This document shows positions 16,008 through 24,826 of a stretch of 64,000 nt of DNA, one piece after another (the first letter of the stretch is position 1; every line of letters begins with the position of its first letter). The stretch is from Terriglobia bacterium. GTDB taxonomy: Bacteria; Acidobacteriota; Vicinamibacteria; Vicinamibacterales; CAVVIG01. The notes beneath the pieces were generated by a model. That model saw nothing but the letters and a program-made list of their open reading frames with translations, had not been told where the DNA came from and did not search any database. The position numbers were made by a program, and so were the translations under genes. The stretch covers positions 62,001 through 126,000 of the forward strand of contig JAIQFX010000003.1 in NCBI GenBank assembly GCA_020073005.1, written 5' to 3'.

Positions 16008-16798
16008 GACGCCGCGGGCTCGCCGAGCTGCTCGAGCACGGCCCCGTTGACCGATTCGAGCGGCGCCCGGCGGAACTGCTCGACACCGAGCCAGCGCCGC
16101 GCCTCGTCTTCGTTGATCCACGCGATCGGGTTATTCGGACCCATCTGCGTGCGGTGGCAGCGCAGGGCGGCCAGCTTGCGCGGCGCCCAGTCCCGCACGT
16201 CGACGACGAACTCCGGCGGCTTCGCCTTCGCGCCGAACGCGTCGGGCGCGATCCCCCAGAAACTGGAGTCGGGCGGCGCGCCGCCCTTGGCGTGCGCGGC
16301 TTCCTCCAGCTCTCTCATGACGCCGGCCGGAATCGTCACGTAGTAGAGCGGGGGCGCGTCCGCGCCGAACGATCGAACGGCCGTGTACGTCCGCTCGTGC
16401 ACGCCGATGTGATCCAGATGCCAGTAGAGACCGTCCTCGGCGAACGTGATGACCGCGTCCGGCCGGTACTGCTGGATGGCCTTCACGATCTCCTCGTGCA
16501 GCTCGGAGACGTGATCCCATCGCAGATCGCCGTCCGGATGATCGAAGATCAGGACCTCGGCGACGCCCAGGACGGCCGCCGCCTCGCGCAGCTCCCGCGT
16601 GCGCACGGTGCCGAGGTCGCCGCCGGCGACGAGCGCCGGATCGCTCAGCGATCCGGCTTCGCCGCGCGACGCGCACAGCAGGATCACGCGCGCGCCGGCG
16701 TCGGCCAGGCGCGCCAGCGTCCCGCCGCAGGCGAGCGACTCATCGTCGGGGTGCGCGAAGATCGCGAGCACGGTCCGGCCCGCGAAATTACGTTCCAC
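16004..16798 (-). CDS. PIG-L family zinc-dependent N-deacetylase
   Basis: A 264-residue LmbE/PIG-L protein. The zinc-binding AHPDDE motif is at residues 15-20 and the HLDH motif (HxxH) at 127-130. The family removes N-acetyl groups from GlcNAc-type sugars, as in GlcNAc-PI, mycothiol and bacillithiol synthesis or teicoplanin-type glycosides. With two glycosyltransferases and an exporter upstream, the likely substrate is an N-acetylhexosamine in a nascent glycan. The start is GTG and overlaps the upstream glycosyltransferase by 11 bases. Confidence 0.9.
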   Translation of the reverse strand: MERNFAGRTVLAIFAHPDDESLACGGTLARLADAGARVILLCASRGEAGSLSDPALVAGGDLGTVRTRELREAAAVLGVAEVLIFDHPDGDLRWDHVSELHEEIVKAIQQYRPDAVITFAEDGLYWHLDHIGVHERTYTAVRSFGADAPPLYYVTIPAGVMRELEEAAHAKGGAPPDSSFWGIAPDAFGAKAKPPEFVVDVRDWAPRKLAALRCHRTQMGPNNPIAWINEDEARRWLGVEQFRRAPLESVNGAVLEQLGEPAAS

Positions 16799-17822
16799 GG
16801 TGCGCCTCCACGATCTTCGTGTAGACCTTCACGTACTCGTCGACCATGCGATCGGCGCCGAACCTCGCGACGGCGCGTTCGCGCACGCACCGGCGATCGA
16901 GGTCGAACACGCGCGGCAGGTCGTTCACCATCTGCTCGAGATCCTCGAAGATGACGCCGGTCACGCCATCGTCGACGACCTCTCGGACGGCGCCGCGATC
17001 GAGCGCGGCCACCGGCGTGCCGCACGCCATCGCTTCGGCCAGCACGAGGCCGAACGGCTCGCGCGCCTGGATCGGATAGAGGAGCGCGCGCGCGCCGCCA
17101 TACAACCGCACCTTCGTCGGATTGTCGGCCTCGCCGTTGTAGATGATGCGCACGCCGTCGACGTGCGGCGCGATGTGCTCGCGGTAGTACTCGTTCTCGG
17201 CGGCGGCGAGAATCAGCCGCAGCCCGACGCGCTTCGCGATCTCGATCGCCTGCAGGACGCCCTTGCCTTCGTTGAAGCGGCCGAGGAACAGCAGGTAGTC
17301 GTCGGGCTTGTCGCGGAACACGAAGCTGGCCGTATCGATGCCGTGCAGCACCGTGCCGACGACGTTCAGGCCCTTGAGCAGGCGGGCCTGCTCGTTCGAG
17401 ATGGCGACGAACGGCGCTTCCGGGTAGCGCGACCAGAGCTGGACCTCCGCCTCCGTCGGCGAATGATGCAGCGTCTGCACGATCGGCGTCTTCGAGAGCC
17501 GCGTGAACGCGAGCGACATCGGGTAGTACGCGGCTTCGTAGTGAATCACGTCGAACTCGCTGCTGCGCTCCACCGCCGCCGCGAGATTCAGCATCTCGTA
17601 CAGTTCCCACGGCCACATGTTGGGATCATGCCAGTAGCCGCTCTTGTACAGCGCGTTCAGCTTCGCACTCGTTTTCGAATCGGCCGTGGCGAACAGCGTG
17701 ACGTCGTGACCGCGCGCGACGAGGCCCTCCGTGAGGAGCGACGTCATCGTCTCGACGGATCCCGACTTGCGCGGCGGAACCGACGTGGCGACGGGCGCGA
17801 TGTGCGCGATGCGGAGCGTCAC
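16788..17822 (-). CDS. GT4-family glycosyltransferase
   Basis: A 344-residue GT-B fold enzyme. The N-terminal half starts MTLRIAHIAPVATSVPPRKSG. The nucleotide-sugar half has LFLGRFNEGKG and the retaining-GT4 EPFGLVLAEAMACGTPV motif with its two glutamates. The GTG start at 17822 overlaps the stop of the upstream gene in GTGA; a longer open frame upstream is antisense noise. It should add a sugar from a nucleotide-sugar donor to the glycan of this cluster on the cytoplasmic side. Confidence 0.93.
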   Translation of the reverse strand: MTLRIAHIAPVATSVPPRKSGSVETMTSLLTEGLVARGHDVTLFATADSKTSAKLNALYKSGYWHDPNMWPWELYEMLNLAAAVERSSEFDVIHYEAAYYPMSLAFTRLSKTPIVQTLHHSPTEAEVQLWSRYPEAPFVAISNEQARLLKGLNVVGTVLHGIDTASFVFRDKPDDYLLFLGRFNEGKGVLQAIEIAKRVGLRLILAAAENEYYREHIAPHVDGVRIIYNGEADNPTKVRLYGGARALLYPIQAREPFGLVLAEAMACGTPVAALDRGAVREVVDDGVTGVIFEDLEQMVNDLPRVFDLDRRCVRERAVARFGADRMVDEYVKVYTKIVEAHRGT

Positions 17823-18937
17823 GCGAGCGCCTCGTCGAGGAGTCGCGTCAGCACGCGGGCGGCGCCGAAATGCTCGCGCGCGATCTCGCACGCGCGGCGC
17901 GCGTGACGAGGGTAGTCGCTGTTGATGCGGTCGATGCCGGCGAGCGCGTCCTCGACCGTCGAGAAGGCGAGCAGGCCTTCGCCGGCCGGCACGTGCGCCG
18001 TCCATCCCGTGTCCTGCACGAGCGCCGGCCGTCCCGACGCGAGATAGCACTCGGTCCGATCGCTGAACCAGCCGGTGCGGTTCGCGACGTAGGTGTGCTT
18101 CGCGACGCCGAACTCGGCCTTCGATCCATGGATGAAGGCGCGGTACGCGTCCGGCGTGCGCGAGACGGCCATCGCGTCGACCGTGTCCCAGCCGTACTCG
18201 CGCAGCAGGGACTGCGGTCCGTTGATCGCGAGCTCGAAGCGCTGCGCGGTCTTCGACGGCAGCTCGATGAACTTCACGAACTCCTGATCCTTGTTGCCGC
18301 CGACGTCGGTGAAGCTCTCGATCTGCCAGGTCATGACGGTCGTGAAACGATCGCGCGGCGCCGTCGTCGGGCGCCAGTCGTCGAGCGTGACCGGCTGCCA
18401 CGTCTTGCGCCAGGTGAACTCGCCCGTCGGAATCGCCGACGCCGGTGTCCCGATGTTCGCGCCGAAGGTGAAGAGCCGATCGAAGCGCCGGAAGAACTCG
18501 ACGTACCACGGTTCGGCTTTGGCGATCGCGAGCTGCGTGAACGCCGGATCCGAGTCGACGAACACCTTGCGCGGAATGCGCGCGTACTCGTCGCGCCAGA
18601 ACCAGGATCCGCCCGACAGGTTGATGAACAGATCGGCGTCGGCCGCGAACCGGCGCACGTCCTCGTGACTCCGGCCGTGGTAGCTGCCGTCATAGTTGAC
18701 GAACGACCAGCGATCGCCGAGGCCGTACGGCGCCAGCGCGTTGTGGATGTAGGTCGTGCCGTACGACGGATCGGTGGCGCGCGTGTTGAGCACCGGGTCG
18801 TAGACACACTCGCCCGTGTCCTCGATGTAGAAGACGTCGTGACCGAGCGCCCGCAGGCCGAGCAAGTACATCAGGGAGCACCACGTGACGCCGCCAAACG
18901 GGTACCGCGCGATGATGCCCGCGAAGAGAATTCTCAC
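17819..18937 (-). CDS. GT-B-like glycosyltransferase, CgeB-type
   Basis: A 372-residue protein. The N-terminal MRILFAGIIARYPFGGVTW, FYIEDTGECVYDP and FINLSGGSWFW, and the C-terminal GWFSDRTECYLASGRPALVQDTGW followed by LLAFSTVEDA, resemble CgeB/GT1-like proteins, where the latter part forms the nucleotide-sugar site. No catalytic residue can be named. It overlaps the ABC exporter gene and the GT4 gene by 4 bases each, so it is coupled to both. I infer a sugar transferase of the glycan cluster. Confidence 0.7.
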   Translation of the reverse strand: MRILFAGIIARYPFGGVTWCSLMYLLGLRALGHDVFYIEDTGECVYDPVLNTRATDPSYGTTYIHNALAPYGLGDRWSFVNYDGSYHGRSHEDVRRFAADADLFINLSGGSWFWRDEYARIPRKVFVDSDPAFTQLAIAKAEPWYVEFFRRFDRLFTFGANIGTPASAIPTGEFTWRKTWQPVTLDDWRPTTAPRDRFTTVMTWQIESFTDVGGNKDQEFVKFIELPSKTAQRFELAINGPQSLLREYGWDTVDAMAVSRTPDAYRAFIHGSKAEFGVAKHTYVANRTGWFSDRTECYLASGRPALVQDTGWTAHVPAGEGLLAFSTVEDALAGIDRINSDYPRHARRACEIAREHFGAARVLTRLLDEALA

Positions 18938-20796
18938 TGCCGCGTCGCCTGGATGAGCTCGTCGACCGTCTCGGGTTCATCCAGCGACTTGCCGACCGAC
19001 AGCCGCGCGCACATCCGCCGGTACAGCTGACAGGTCTTCAGCAGCTCGTCGTGCCGGCCCTGCGCCGCGATCTTCCCGCCGTCGAGGACGAGAATCCGGT
19101 CGGCGTCCCGCACGGTCGACAGCCGGTGCGCGATGACGATCGTCGTGCGGCCGGCGCGCAGGCGCTTCAGCGCGGCGAACACGATTTCCTCGGAGATCGC
19201 GTCCAGCGACGACGTCGGCTCGTCGAGGATCAGAATCGGCGCGTTCTTGAGAATCGCGCGCGCGACGCTCAGGCGCTGGCGCTCGCCGCCCGACAGTCCG
19301 CCGCCGGCCTCCGCGATTTCGGTGTCGTACCCCTTGGGCAGGCGCGAAATGAACTCGTGCGCGTGCGCCGCGCGCGCCGCCGCCTCGATCTCCGCCGGCG
19401 TCGCGTCGAGCCGGCCGTAGCGCAGGTTCTCGGCGATCGTCCCGGAGAAGAGCACCGGATCCTGCAGCACGATCGAGATCCTCTCGCGCAGCGACCGGAT
19501 GTGGTACCGGCGCACGTCGACGCCGTCGATGAGCACGCGGCCCACCGTCGCGTCGAAGAAGCGCGGGATGAGGCTGACCAGCGTCGTCTTGCCGGCGCCC
19601 GTCAGGCCGACGAGCGCGACGACCTGTCCCGGCGTCGCGTCGAAGGTGATGTCGCGCAGGACCTGCGCGCCCGAGGGATACGTGAAGCCGACGTCCTCGA
19701 ACCGGATGTCGCCTTTGACGTCCGTCGCGTCGATCGAGTCCGGCGTCTCGACCGTCTCCGGCATCATCGCGAAGACCGATCGGACGCGCTTGGCTCCGGC
19801 GAGCGCGCCTTGCAGCTGGCCTGTCGTGTGCGCGATCGCCGACAGCGGCCCGTACACGGCGCCGAGGTAGAAAATGACGACCGTCAGATCGCCGATCGTC
19901 ATCTGCCCGCGCATGACGTGCGTCCCGCCGACGATGATCACCAGCGCGGTGCCGAGGAGGGTGATCGTGGTGACGACGACTGAGAAGAGCGATTGCTGCC
20001 ACGTGAGCGTGATCCGCGCCGCCATCGTCCGGTCGCCCGCGCTCGCGTAGCGATCTTTCTCGTACCCCTCGCGCGCGAAACTCTTGACGAGCCGGATCGC
20101 CGTGAACGTTTCGTAGAGCCGCTCGATCAGCTTCGATTCGAGCTCCTTCACGCGCTCCTCGCGATCGACCATCGTCGACGTGTAGTAGCGCAGGCACACG
20201 TACAGGAACGGCACGACCGTCAGCGACAGGAGCGCGACCGTCCGGTCGAGCTGGAGCAGGATGAAGAACATCACGCCGAGCGTGATGATCGAGGTCGCGA
20301 GCGGGAACAATCCGCTCATCACCAGGTTCTCGATCGCGTACGCGTCCACGTCGACGCGATAGACGGCGTCGCCCGTGCTCGTGGTGATGTGATGGTGGAG
20401 TCCCAGCGCCTGCAGGTGCTGGAACAGGCGATAGCGCAGGTCGTAGACCATGCGCTGGCCCGTGTCGACCTGCACCTGCGTGCCGTACGCGGAGACGAAC
20501 TGGCTGGCGACCTGCACGATCACGCCCGCGACGACGAGCAGAATCAGCAGCGCGACCGGGTTGCCGCCGTGAATGGCCGTGAGCCAGCTCGCGACGGGCT
20601 CGGGCAGCGGCAGCGGCGGACGCTCGAGCACGTAGTCGATGACGATCTTCAGCGGCCACGGCTGCAGCGCGCCGAGGCCGGCTTCCGAGAGCAGCAGCGC
20701 CGACAGCACGGCCGCCTGCGTCCAGTACGGGCGCAGGAAGCTGAGCGTCCAGAAGAAGAGGGACTGCTCGCGATCGCCGGTCACGGGATCGCTCAT
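18934..20796 (-). CDS. MsbA-type ABC exporter (fused membrane and ATPase domains)
   Basis: A 620-residue half-transporter. Six TMs lie in about residues 20-310; the ATPase domain has Walker A GLTGAGKTT, Q-loop VLQDPVLFSGT, signature LSGGERQR, Walker B ILILDEPTSSLD and H-loop IAHRLS. Homodimers of this type flip lipid-linked glycans or export glycans and peptides. It starts 2 bases after the giant fusion gene ends, and a much longer frame upstream is antisense to that gene and not used. In this cluster the cargo is probably the glycan product. Confidence 0.95.
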   Translation of the reverse strand: MSDPVTGDREQSLFFWTLSFLRPYWTQAAVLSALLLSEAGLGALQPWPLKIVIDYVLERPPLPLPEPVASWLTAIHGGNPVALLILLVVAGVIVQVASQFVSAYGTQVQVDTGQRMVYDLRYRLFQHLQALGLHHHITTSTGDAVYRVDVDAYAIENLVMSGLFPLATSIITLGVMFFILLQLDRTVALLSLTVVPFLYVCLRYYTSTMVDREERVKELESKLIERLYETFTAIRLVKSFAREGYEKDRYASAGDRTMAARITLTWQQSLFSVVVTTITLLGTALVIIVGGTHVMRGQMTIGDLTVVIFYLGAVYGPLSAIAHTTGQLQGALAGAKRVRSVFAMMPETVETPDSIDATDVKGDIRFEDVGFTYPSGAQVLRDITFDATPGQVVALVGLTGAGKTTLVSLIPRFFDATVGRVLIDGVDVRRYHIRSLRERISIVLQDPVLFSGTIAENLRYGRLDATPAEIEAAARAAHAHEFISRLPKGYDTEIAEAGGGLSGGERQRLSVARAILKNAPILILDEPTSSLDAISEEIVFAALKRLRAGRTTIVIAHRLSTVRDADRILVLDGGKIAAQGRHDELLKTCQLYRRMCARLSVGKSLDEPETVDELIQATRQ

Positions 20797-20798
20797 CG

Positions 20799-23700
20799 CT
20801 ATCCGCCCACCCGCCGCGCCGGCGCGATCGGCCGAGGCGGCACCAGGTTCGGCGCGATCTTCGGAATGATCAGCGGCACGACTTTGTCTTCGCTCGAGTC
20901 GGTGACGTACAGCCAGCCGCGATGCGGCCCGGTCGCGGCGTACGCGACGCGCGTCGGCGCGCCGAACGCCTGACGGCCCTCGTCGCTCACGTCGCGGATG
21001 ACGCCGTCGGGGCCGACGGCGCGCACGTGCCCGTTGTAGAAATCCGCGATGAAGATCGTGACCTTGCCGCCGGGTTCCGGCACGACCGCGACGCCGGCCG
21101 GGCCGGCCATCTGCGCCCTGGTCGCGGGACCGTCGTCGCCGCTGTCGCCCCACGCGCCGCTGCCCGCGACGGTCGTGATGATCTGCGTCCTCGCGTCCAC
21201 CTTGCGAATCCGGTTGTGGTGCATGTCGGCGATGTAGAGATCGCCCGTGCGCTGATCGACCTCGACGTCGCTCGGCATGTTGAGGTGCGCGGCGGTGGCG
21301 GGGCCGCCATCGCCGACGTTCTGGCCATCGCCCGGCGTGCCGTCGCCGGCGACGGTGTGGATCAGTCCGGTCTTCGCGTCGATCATCCGGATGCGGTAGT
21401 TCAGCGTGTCCGCGATGTAGATGTTGCCGTTCCGCTGGTCGACGGCCACGGCGCTCGGCGTGTTGAGCGCGGCTTCGATCGCGGGCTTCTCGTCGCCGTC
21501 GTAGCCGTTCTCGCCCGAGCCGGCCACGGTCGTGATGATGCCGGTCGGCCGGTCCACGCGCCGGATTCGATCGTTGTGCGAGTCGGCCACGATCACGTCG
21601 CCGTCGGGCGCGATGTCCACGCCGTCGGGCGTGTCCAGCTGCGCGTCGACGGCGGGGCCGTTGTCGCCGGAGAAGCCGCTGCCGAGATCGTGATTGCCCG
21701 CGTACGGATACATGCGGTTGTCGCGCGGGTCGGCGCGGCGGATCACGTCGTTGTTGGAGTCGGCGATGAAGACGTCGCCGTTGGCCGCGACCGCGATGCC
21801 GCCGGGCGCGTCGAGCCACGCCTCCATCGCCAGCCCGTAGTCGCCCGCGAATCCCTTGCGGCCGCCGATCACCGGGCCGATCGCCGCCTCGCGCAGCATG
21901 AACGTGCCGGCGCCGAGCGAGAGAATCATCACGACGAAGATGATCGCGCTGCGCAGGCCGTACACCCAGAGGCCCGCCGGCGCGAGCAGCGGCACGTGCG
22001 CGGGGCCGGAGCGCATCGCGACCATGCCGGTGCCGATCGTGACCCGCTTGATGCCCCGCCGCGCGATCGCCGTCGTCTGCGCCGTGCGCCAGGCGACCGC
22101 GGCCACCAGGCCGAGCGTGAAGAGCGCGACGATCCGCGCGGCCAGCGGCACGGTCAGCGCGAGACCGGCCGCGGCGCCGACGAGCAGCGCCAGGCCGAGA
22201 CCGAGCGCGGTCACGATGCCGAACGTCGTCGGCCGCAGGTGCATGCCGATGCGGACGAGCGATTTGCCGGCCCCGTGATCCTCGACCATCGCGCGGATGT
22301 CCAGCCAGGCCCAGCGGCCGATGAACACGCTGATGTCGCGGTCGTCGGACCAGCCCTCGTCCACGTCGATCGCGCGCACGGCGCGCGATCCGCGGAACCA
22401 TTCGGTGAGCTGGACGAGCACGCGCTCGGCGGACGTCCACGTCTCGCTCCAGAAGCGGTCTTCGGTGACGCTGCCCGAGATGAGCAGCAGCGCGCGCCAC
22501 GCTTCGCCCAGCGACGGCCGCGGTCCGCGGCTCGTCTGCGGCTCGCCCGCGGGCTGGGCGATCTCGGGCGGCGACAGCAGGCCGCGAATCCGTCCGCGGA
22601 CGCGCGCGAGCGGCTGGATGAAATGCAGATGCGCGACCAGCGCGCGGTACCAGAGGCGCGCCCACGCGCGCCGGACCGGATTCCTGCGCCGCTCGACGCC
22701 GACGCCCGGCAGCGACGCGACGTCGGACCGCCACGCGTACGTGATGTTCTTGACGACCGTCGCGGCGATGCCGATGCCGCCGGTCGCGAGCAGAATCGCC
22801 GCGGCCCATTGATGATTGCCGAGCGCCGCGACCGTCACGCCCGCGATCGCCAGGATGAACGAGAGCACCTGCCACCGGATCGAGTGCGGCAGGAACGCGA
22901 ACGGATGCACGTCCGTGCGGTACACCGACGGAAACGCCGCCGTGCCCCAGACGCCCGCGTTGATGCGCGTGCCCCACAGCGATCGCACGAACGGCAGCGG
23001 GCTGTAGATGCGCCCGCGCCACAGCATGCGGCCGTCGAGGAATTTCTCGCGATGGTGGACCATCAGCCAGGTCTCGCCCTCGCCGTAGCCGACCTGCTGC
23101 CGCCAGTACGCGTTGATCGACGATCGATGGTGATGCCACACGAGCGCGGACGAGGCGAAGCCGATCTTCCAGCGCCGCGCCTGCAGCCGCCAGCACACGT
23201 CCACATCGTCGCCGGCGCGCAGGTAGATCGGGTTGAAGCCGCCGATCTCGAGCAGCGCGTCGCGGCGGAACGCCATGTTGCAGCCCGGCACGTGCTCGGC
23301 GATCCGGTCGTCGAGCAGCACGTGCGTCGGGCCGCCGGGCGCGCGCGCGATGCACTGCGCGATGGGCGGATCGTCGGCCGGCACGACGTTCGGACCGCCG
23401 GAGCCGACCACGTCGGATGTGACGAACGGCTGGACGAGGAACGTGAGCCAGTCGCGATCGGCGCGCGTGTCGGCGTCGGTGTAGGCGACGATCTCGCCGG
23501 TCGCCTCGGCGAGGCCGACGTTGCGCGCGGCGCTCAGCCCGGCGTTGGGCGTGTCGATGACGCGCACCCGCGCATGCTCGTGTCCGATCTCGCTCGTCCG
23601 GTCCTTCGATCCGTCGTTGACGAGGATGATCTCGTAATCCGGATACGTCTGCCGCTCGAGCGCGGTCAGGCAGTCCTCGAGCGTGTCCGCCGCGTTGTAC

Positions 23701-24674
23701 GCGCAGACGACGACCGAGACGCGCGGCCACGCGGCCCGCTGCGCGCGCGAGAACGGCGCGTCGGCGAACGCGGCCGCCACGGCGCGCGCGGCCGGCTTCG
23801 GCCGCCGCTCGCGATCGACGAGTCCGAAGTTCCAGTCCTCGACCGGATGCCCGCCGCGCCACCACTCGTCGGTCCACGCGAACGCGATCGCGCCCGCCGC
23901 CCCTTCCTCGAACGCCGCGCGGATGTGCATCGACGTGATCGCGGCCTGGCCGTCTTCGCCCTCGCGCACGCTGTCGGCGCCCGCTTCGGCCAGCAGCAGC
24001 GGCTTGTAGCCGGCGATGTGCTGCAGGCGCGCGAGGTACGCGCGCAGCTCCGGCTCGCGGTGGAGGTAGACGTTGAACGCACAGAGATCGAAGAAGGAGA
24101 GGTCGAGAAACTCGGTCGGCGGAAAGTTGACGTACGTGAAGAGGCTCTCGGGCGACGCGGCCTTCGCGTCCTCGTACAGCGTCCGCAGAAAATGCTCGAC
24201 GCCGATGCGGCCGTGCCAGCGGACGACGCCCGGCGGGATCTCGTTGCCGAGCGCGAAGGTCAGGACTGCGGGGTGATCGCTGAGCGCGGCGACGTTCGCG
24301 GTCAGCTCCTGCCGGATCGCGCGCTTCAGGCGGCGATCGTCGAGAAACGCGACGTGCTGCGACCACGGCAGGCCGACCATGACGCGCAGGCCTTCGCGCG
24401 CCGCGGCATCGAGCAGATCGCGGCGCGGCGGCGTGTAGGTGCGGACGGTGTTGATGCCGAGGCTCGCCATCTGGCGGAAGTCCTCGGCGACCTGCTGGCA
24501 GGACGGAAACTGGCAGCCCTCGGCGTCGGGCGCGAACGTCCCGTAGGTGACGCCTTTGACGAGGAAGCGATCCGCGCCGGCACGCAGGAATTTCCCGTCG
24601 GTGGCGATCCGCGCGTCCACGGCGGATCCCGTTCCGGCACGGACCTCGGGGTCGGCCTGAACTACTGTGGTCAC
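20799..24674 (-). CDS. Four-part fusion: GH-A glycosidase-like domain, GT2 glycosyltransferase, membrane segments, NHL propeller
   Basis: A 1291-residue protein. Residues about 25-300 form a TIM-barrel of clan GH-A type; both expected catalytic glutamates are in place, in ALGNEIPPG (E145) and LLLAEAGAD (E230). Residues 318-560 are a GT2 domain with VSVVVCAYNAAD, NDGSKDRT, the DxD-like TDADTR (D400, D402) and AGDDVDVCWRL. TMs lie near 600-642, 815-862 and 903-925. Residues about 950-1270 hold six NHL repeats (for example PDGDVIVADSHNDRIRRV). It starts at GTG and heads the six-gene glycan cluster. It could polymerise or extend a glycan and trim it; topology and product are inferred. Confidence 0.88.
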   Translation of the reverse strand: MTTVVQADPEVRAGTGSAVDARIATDGKFLRAGADRFLVKGVTYGTFAPDAEGCQFPSCQQVAEDFRQMASLGINTVRTYTPPRRDLLDAAAREGLRVMVGLPWSQHVAFLDDRRLKRAIRQELTANVAALSDHPAVLTFALGNEIPPGVVRWHGRIGVEHFLRTLYEDAKAASPESLFTYVNFPPTEFLDLSFFDLCAFNVYLHREPELRAYLARLQHIAGYKPLLLAEAGADSVREGEDGQAAITSMHIRAAFEEGAAGAIAFAWTDEWWRGGHPVEDWNFGLVDRERRPKPAARAVAAAFADAPFSRAQRAAWPRVSVVVCAYNAADTLEDCLTALERQTYPDYEIILVNDGSKDRTSEIGHEHARVRVIDTPNAGLSAARNVGLAEATGEIVAYTDADTRADRDWLTFLVQPFVTSDVVGSGGPNVVPADDPPIAQCIARAPGGPTHVLLDDRIAEHVPGCNMAFRRDALLEIGGFNPIYLRAGDDVDVCWRLQARRWKIGFASSALVWHHHRSSINAYWRQQVGYGEGETWLMVHHREKFLDGRMLWRGRIYSPLPFVRSLWGTRINAGVWGTAAFPSVYRTDVHPFAFLPHSIRWQVLSFILAIAGVTVAALGNHQWAAAILLATGGIGIAATVVKNITYAWRSDVASLPGVGVERRRNPVRRAWARLWYRALVAHLHFIQPLARVRGRIRGLLSPPEIAQPAGEPQTSRGPRPSLGEAWRALLLISGSVTEDRFWSETWTSAERVLVQLTEWFRGSRAVRAIDVDEGWSDDRDISVFIGRWAWLDIRAMVEDHGAGKSLVRIGMHLRPTTFGIVTALGLGLALLVGAAAGLALTVPLAARIVALFTLGLVAAVAWRTAQTTAIARRGIKRVTIGTGMVAMRSGPAHVPLLAPAGLWVYGLRSAIIFVVMILSLGAGTFMLREAAIGPVIGGRKGFAGDYGLAMEAWLDAPGGIAVAANGDVFIADSNNDVIRRADPRDNRMYPYAGNHDLGSGFSGDNGPAVDAQLDTPDGVDIAPDGDVIVADSHNDRIRRVDRPTGIITTVAGSGENGYDGDEKPAIEAALNTPSAVAVDQRNGNIYIADTLNYRIRMIDAKTGLIHTVAGDGTPGDGQNVGDGGPATAAHLNMPSDVEVDQRTGDLYIADMHHNRIRKVDARTQIITTVAGSGAWGDSGDDGPATRAQMAGPAGVAVVPEPGGKVTIFIADFYNGHVRAVGPDGVIRDVSDEGRQAFGAPTRVAYAATGPHRGWLYVTDSSEDKVVPLIIPKIAPNLVPPRPIAPARRVGG

Positions 24675-24690
24675 AAGAATAAGGAGAGCC

Positions 24691-24711
24691 GGCTCCCCCG
24701 TGTGGGGAGCC
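24691..24711 (-). promoter_or_regulatory. Perfect hairpin in the leader of the glycan cluster
   Basis: An 8-base perfect stem (GGCTCCCC and GGGGAGCC) with a 5-base loop lies 17 to 37 bases before the GTG start of the fusion gene. On the minus strand it is followed by a pyrimidine-rich stretch (TCTCCTTATTCTT) that is only weakly T-rich. It could end transcription from the upstream DUF4097 gene or control entry into the cluster. Confidence 0.5.
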
Positions 24712-24734
24712 GTATCTTTGATTGTATCAGTCGA

Positions 24735-24826
24735 GGGCGGGTGGGCCGGGTGAGTCAGGTGGGGCGGGTGGGCCGTGACCGTTCTTACCTGGCCTACCTG
24801 CCCTACCCGACCTACCTGCCCCTCAC
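24735..24826. repeat. GGTGGGCCGG / TACCTGGCC inverted microrepeat
   Basis: The left half repeats GGCGGGTGGGCCG words; the right half repeats the near complements, TACCTGGCCTACCTGCCC and TACCCGACCTACCTGCCC. It fills the gap between the DUF4097 gene and the glycan cluster, ending at the DUF4097 stop codon. This is a different word from the GGAGGACAC family but has the same architecture. Confidence 0.7.
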
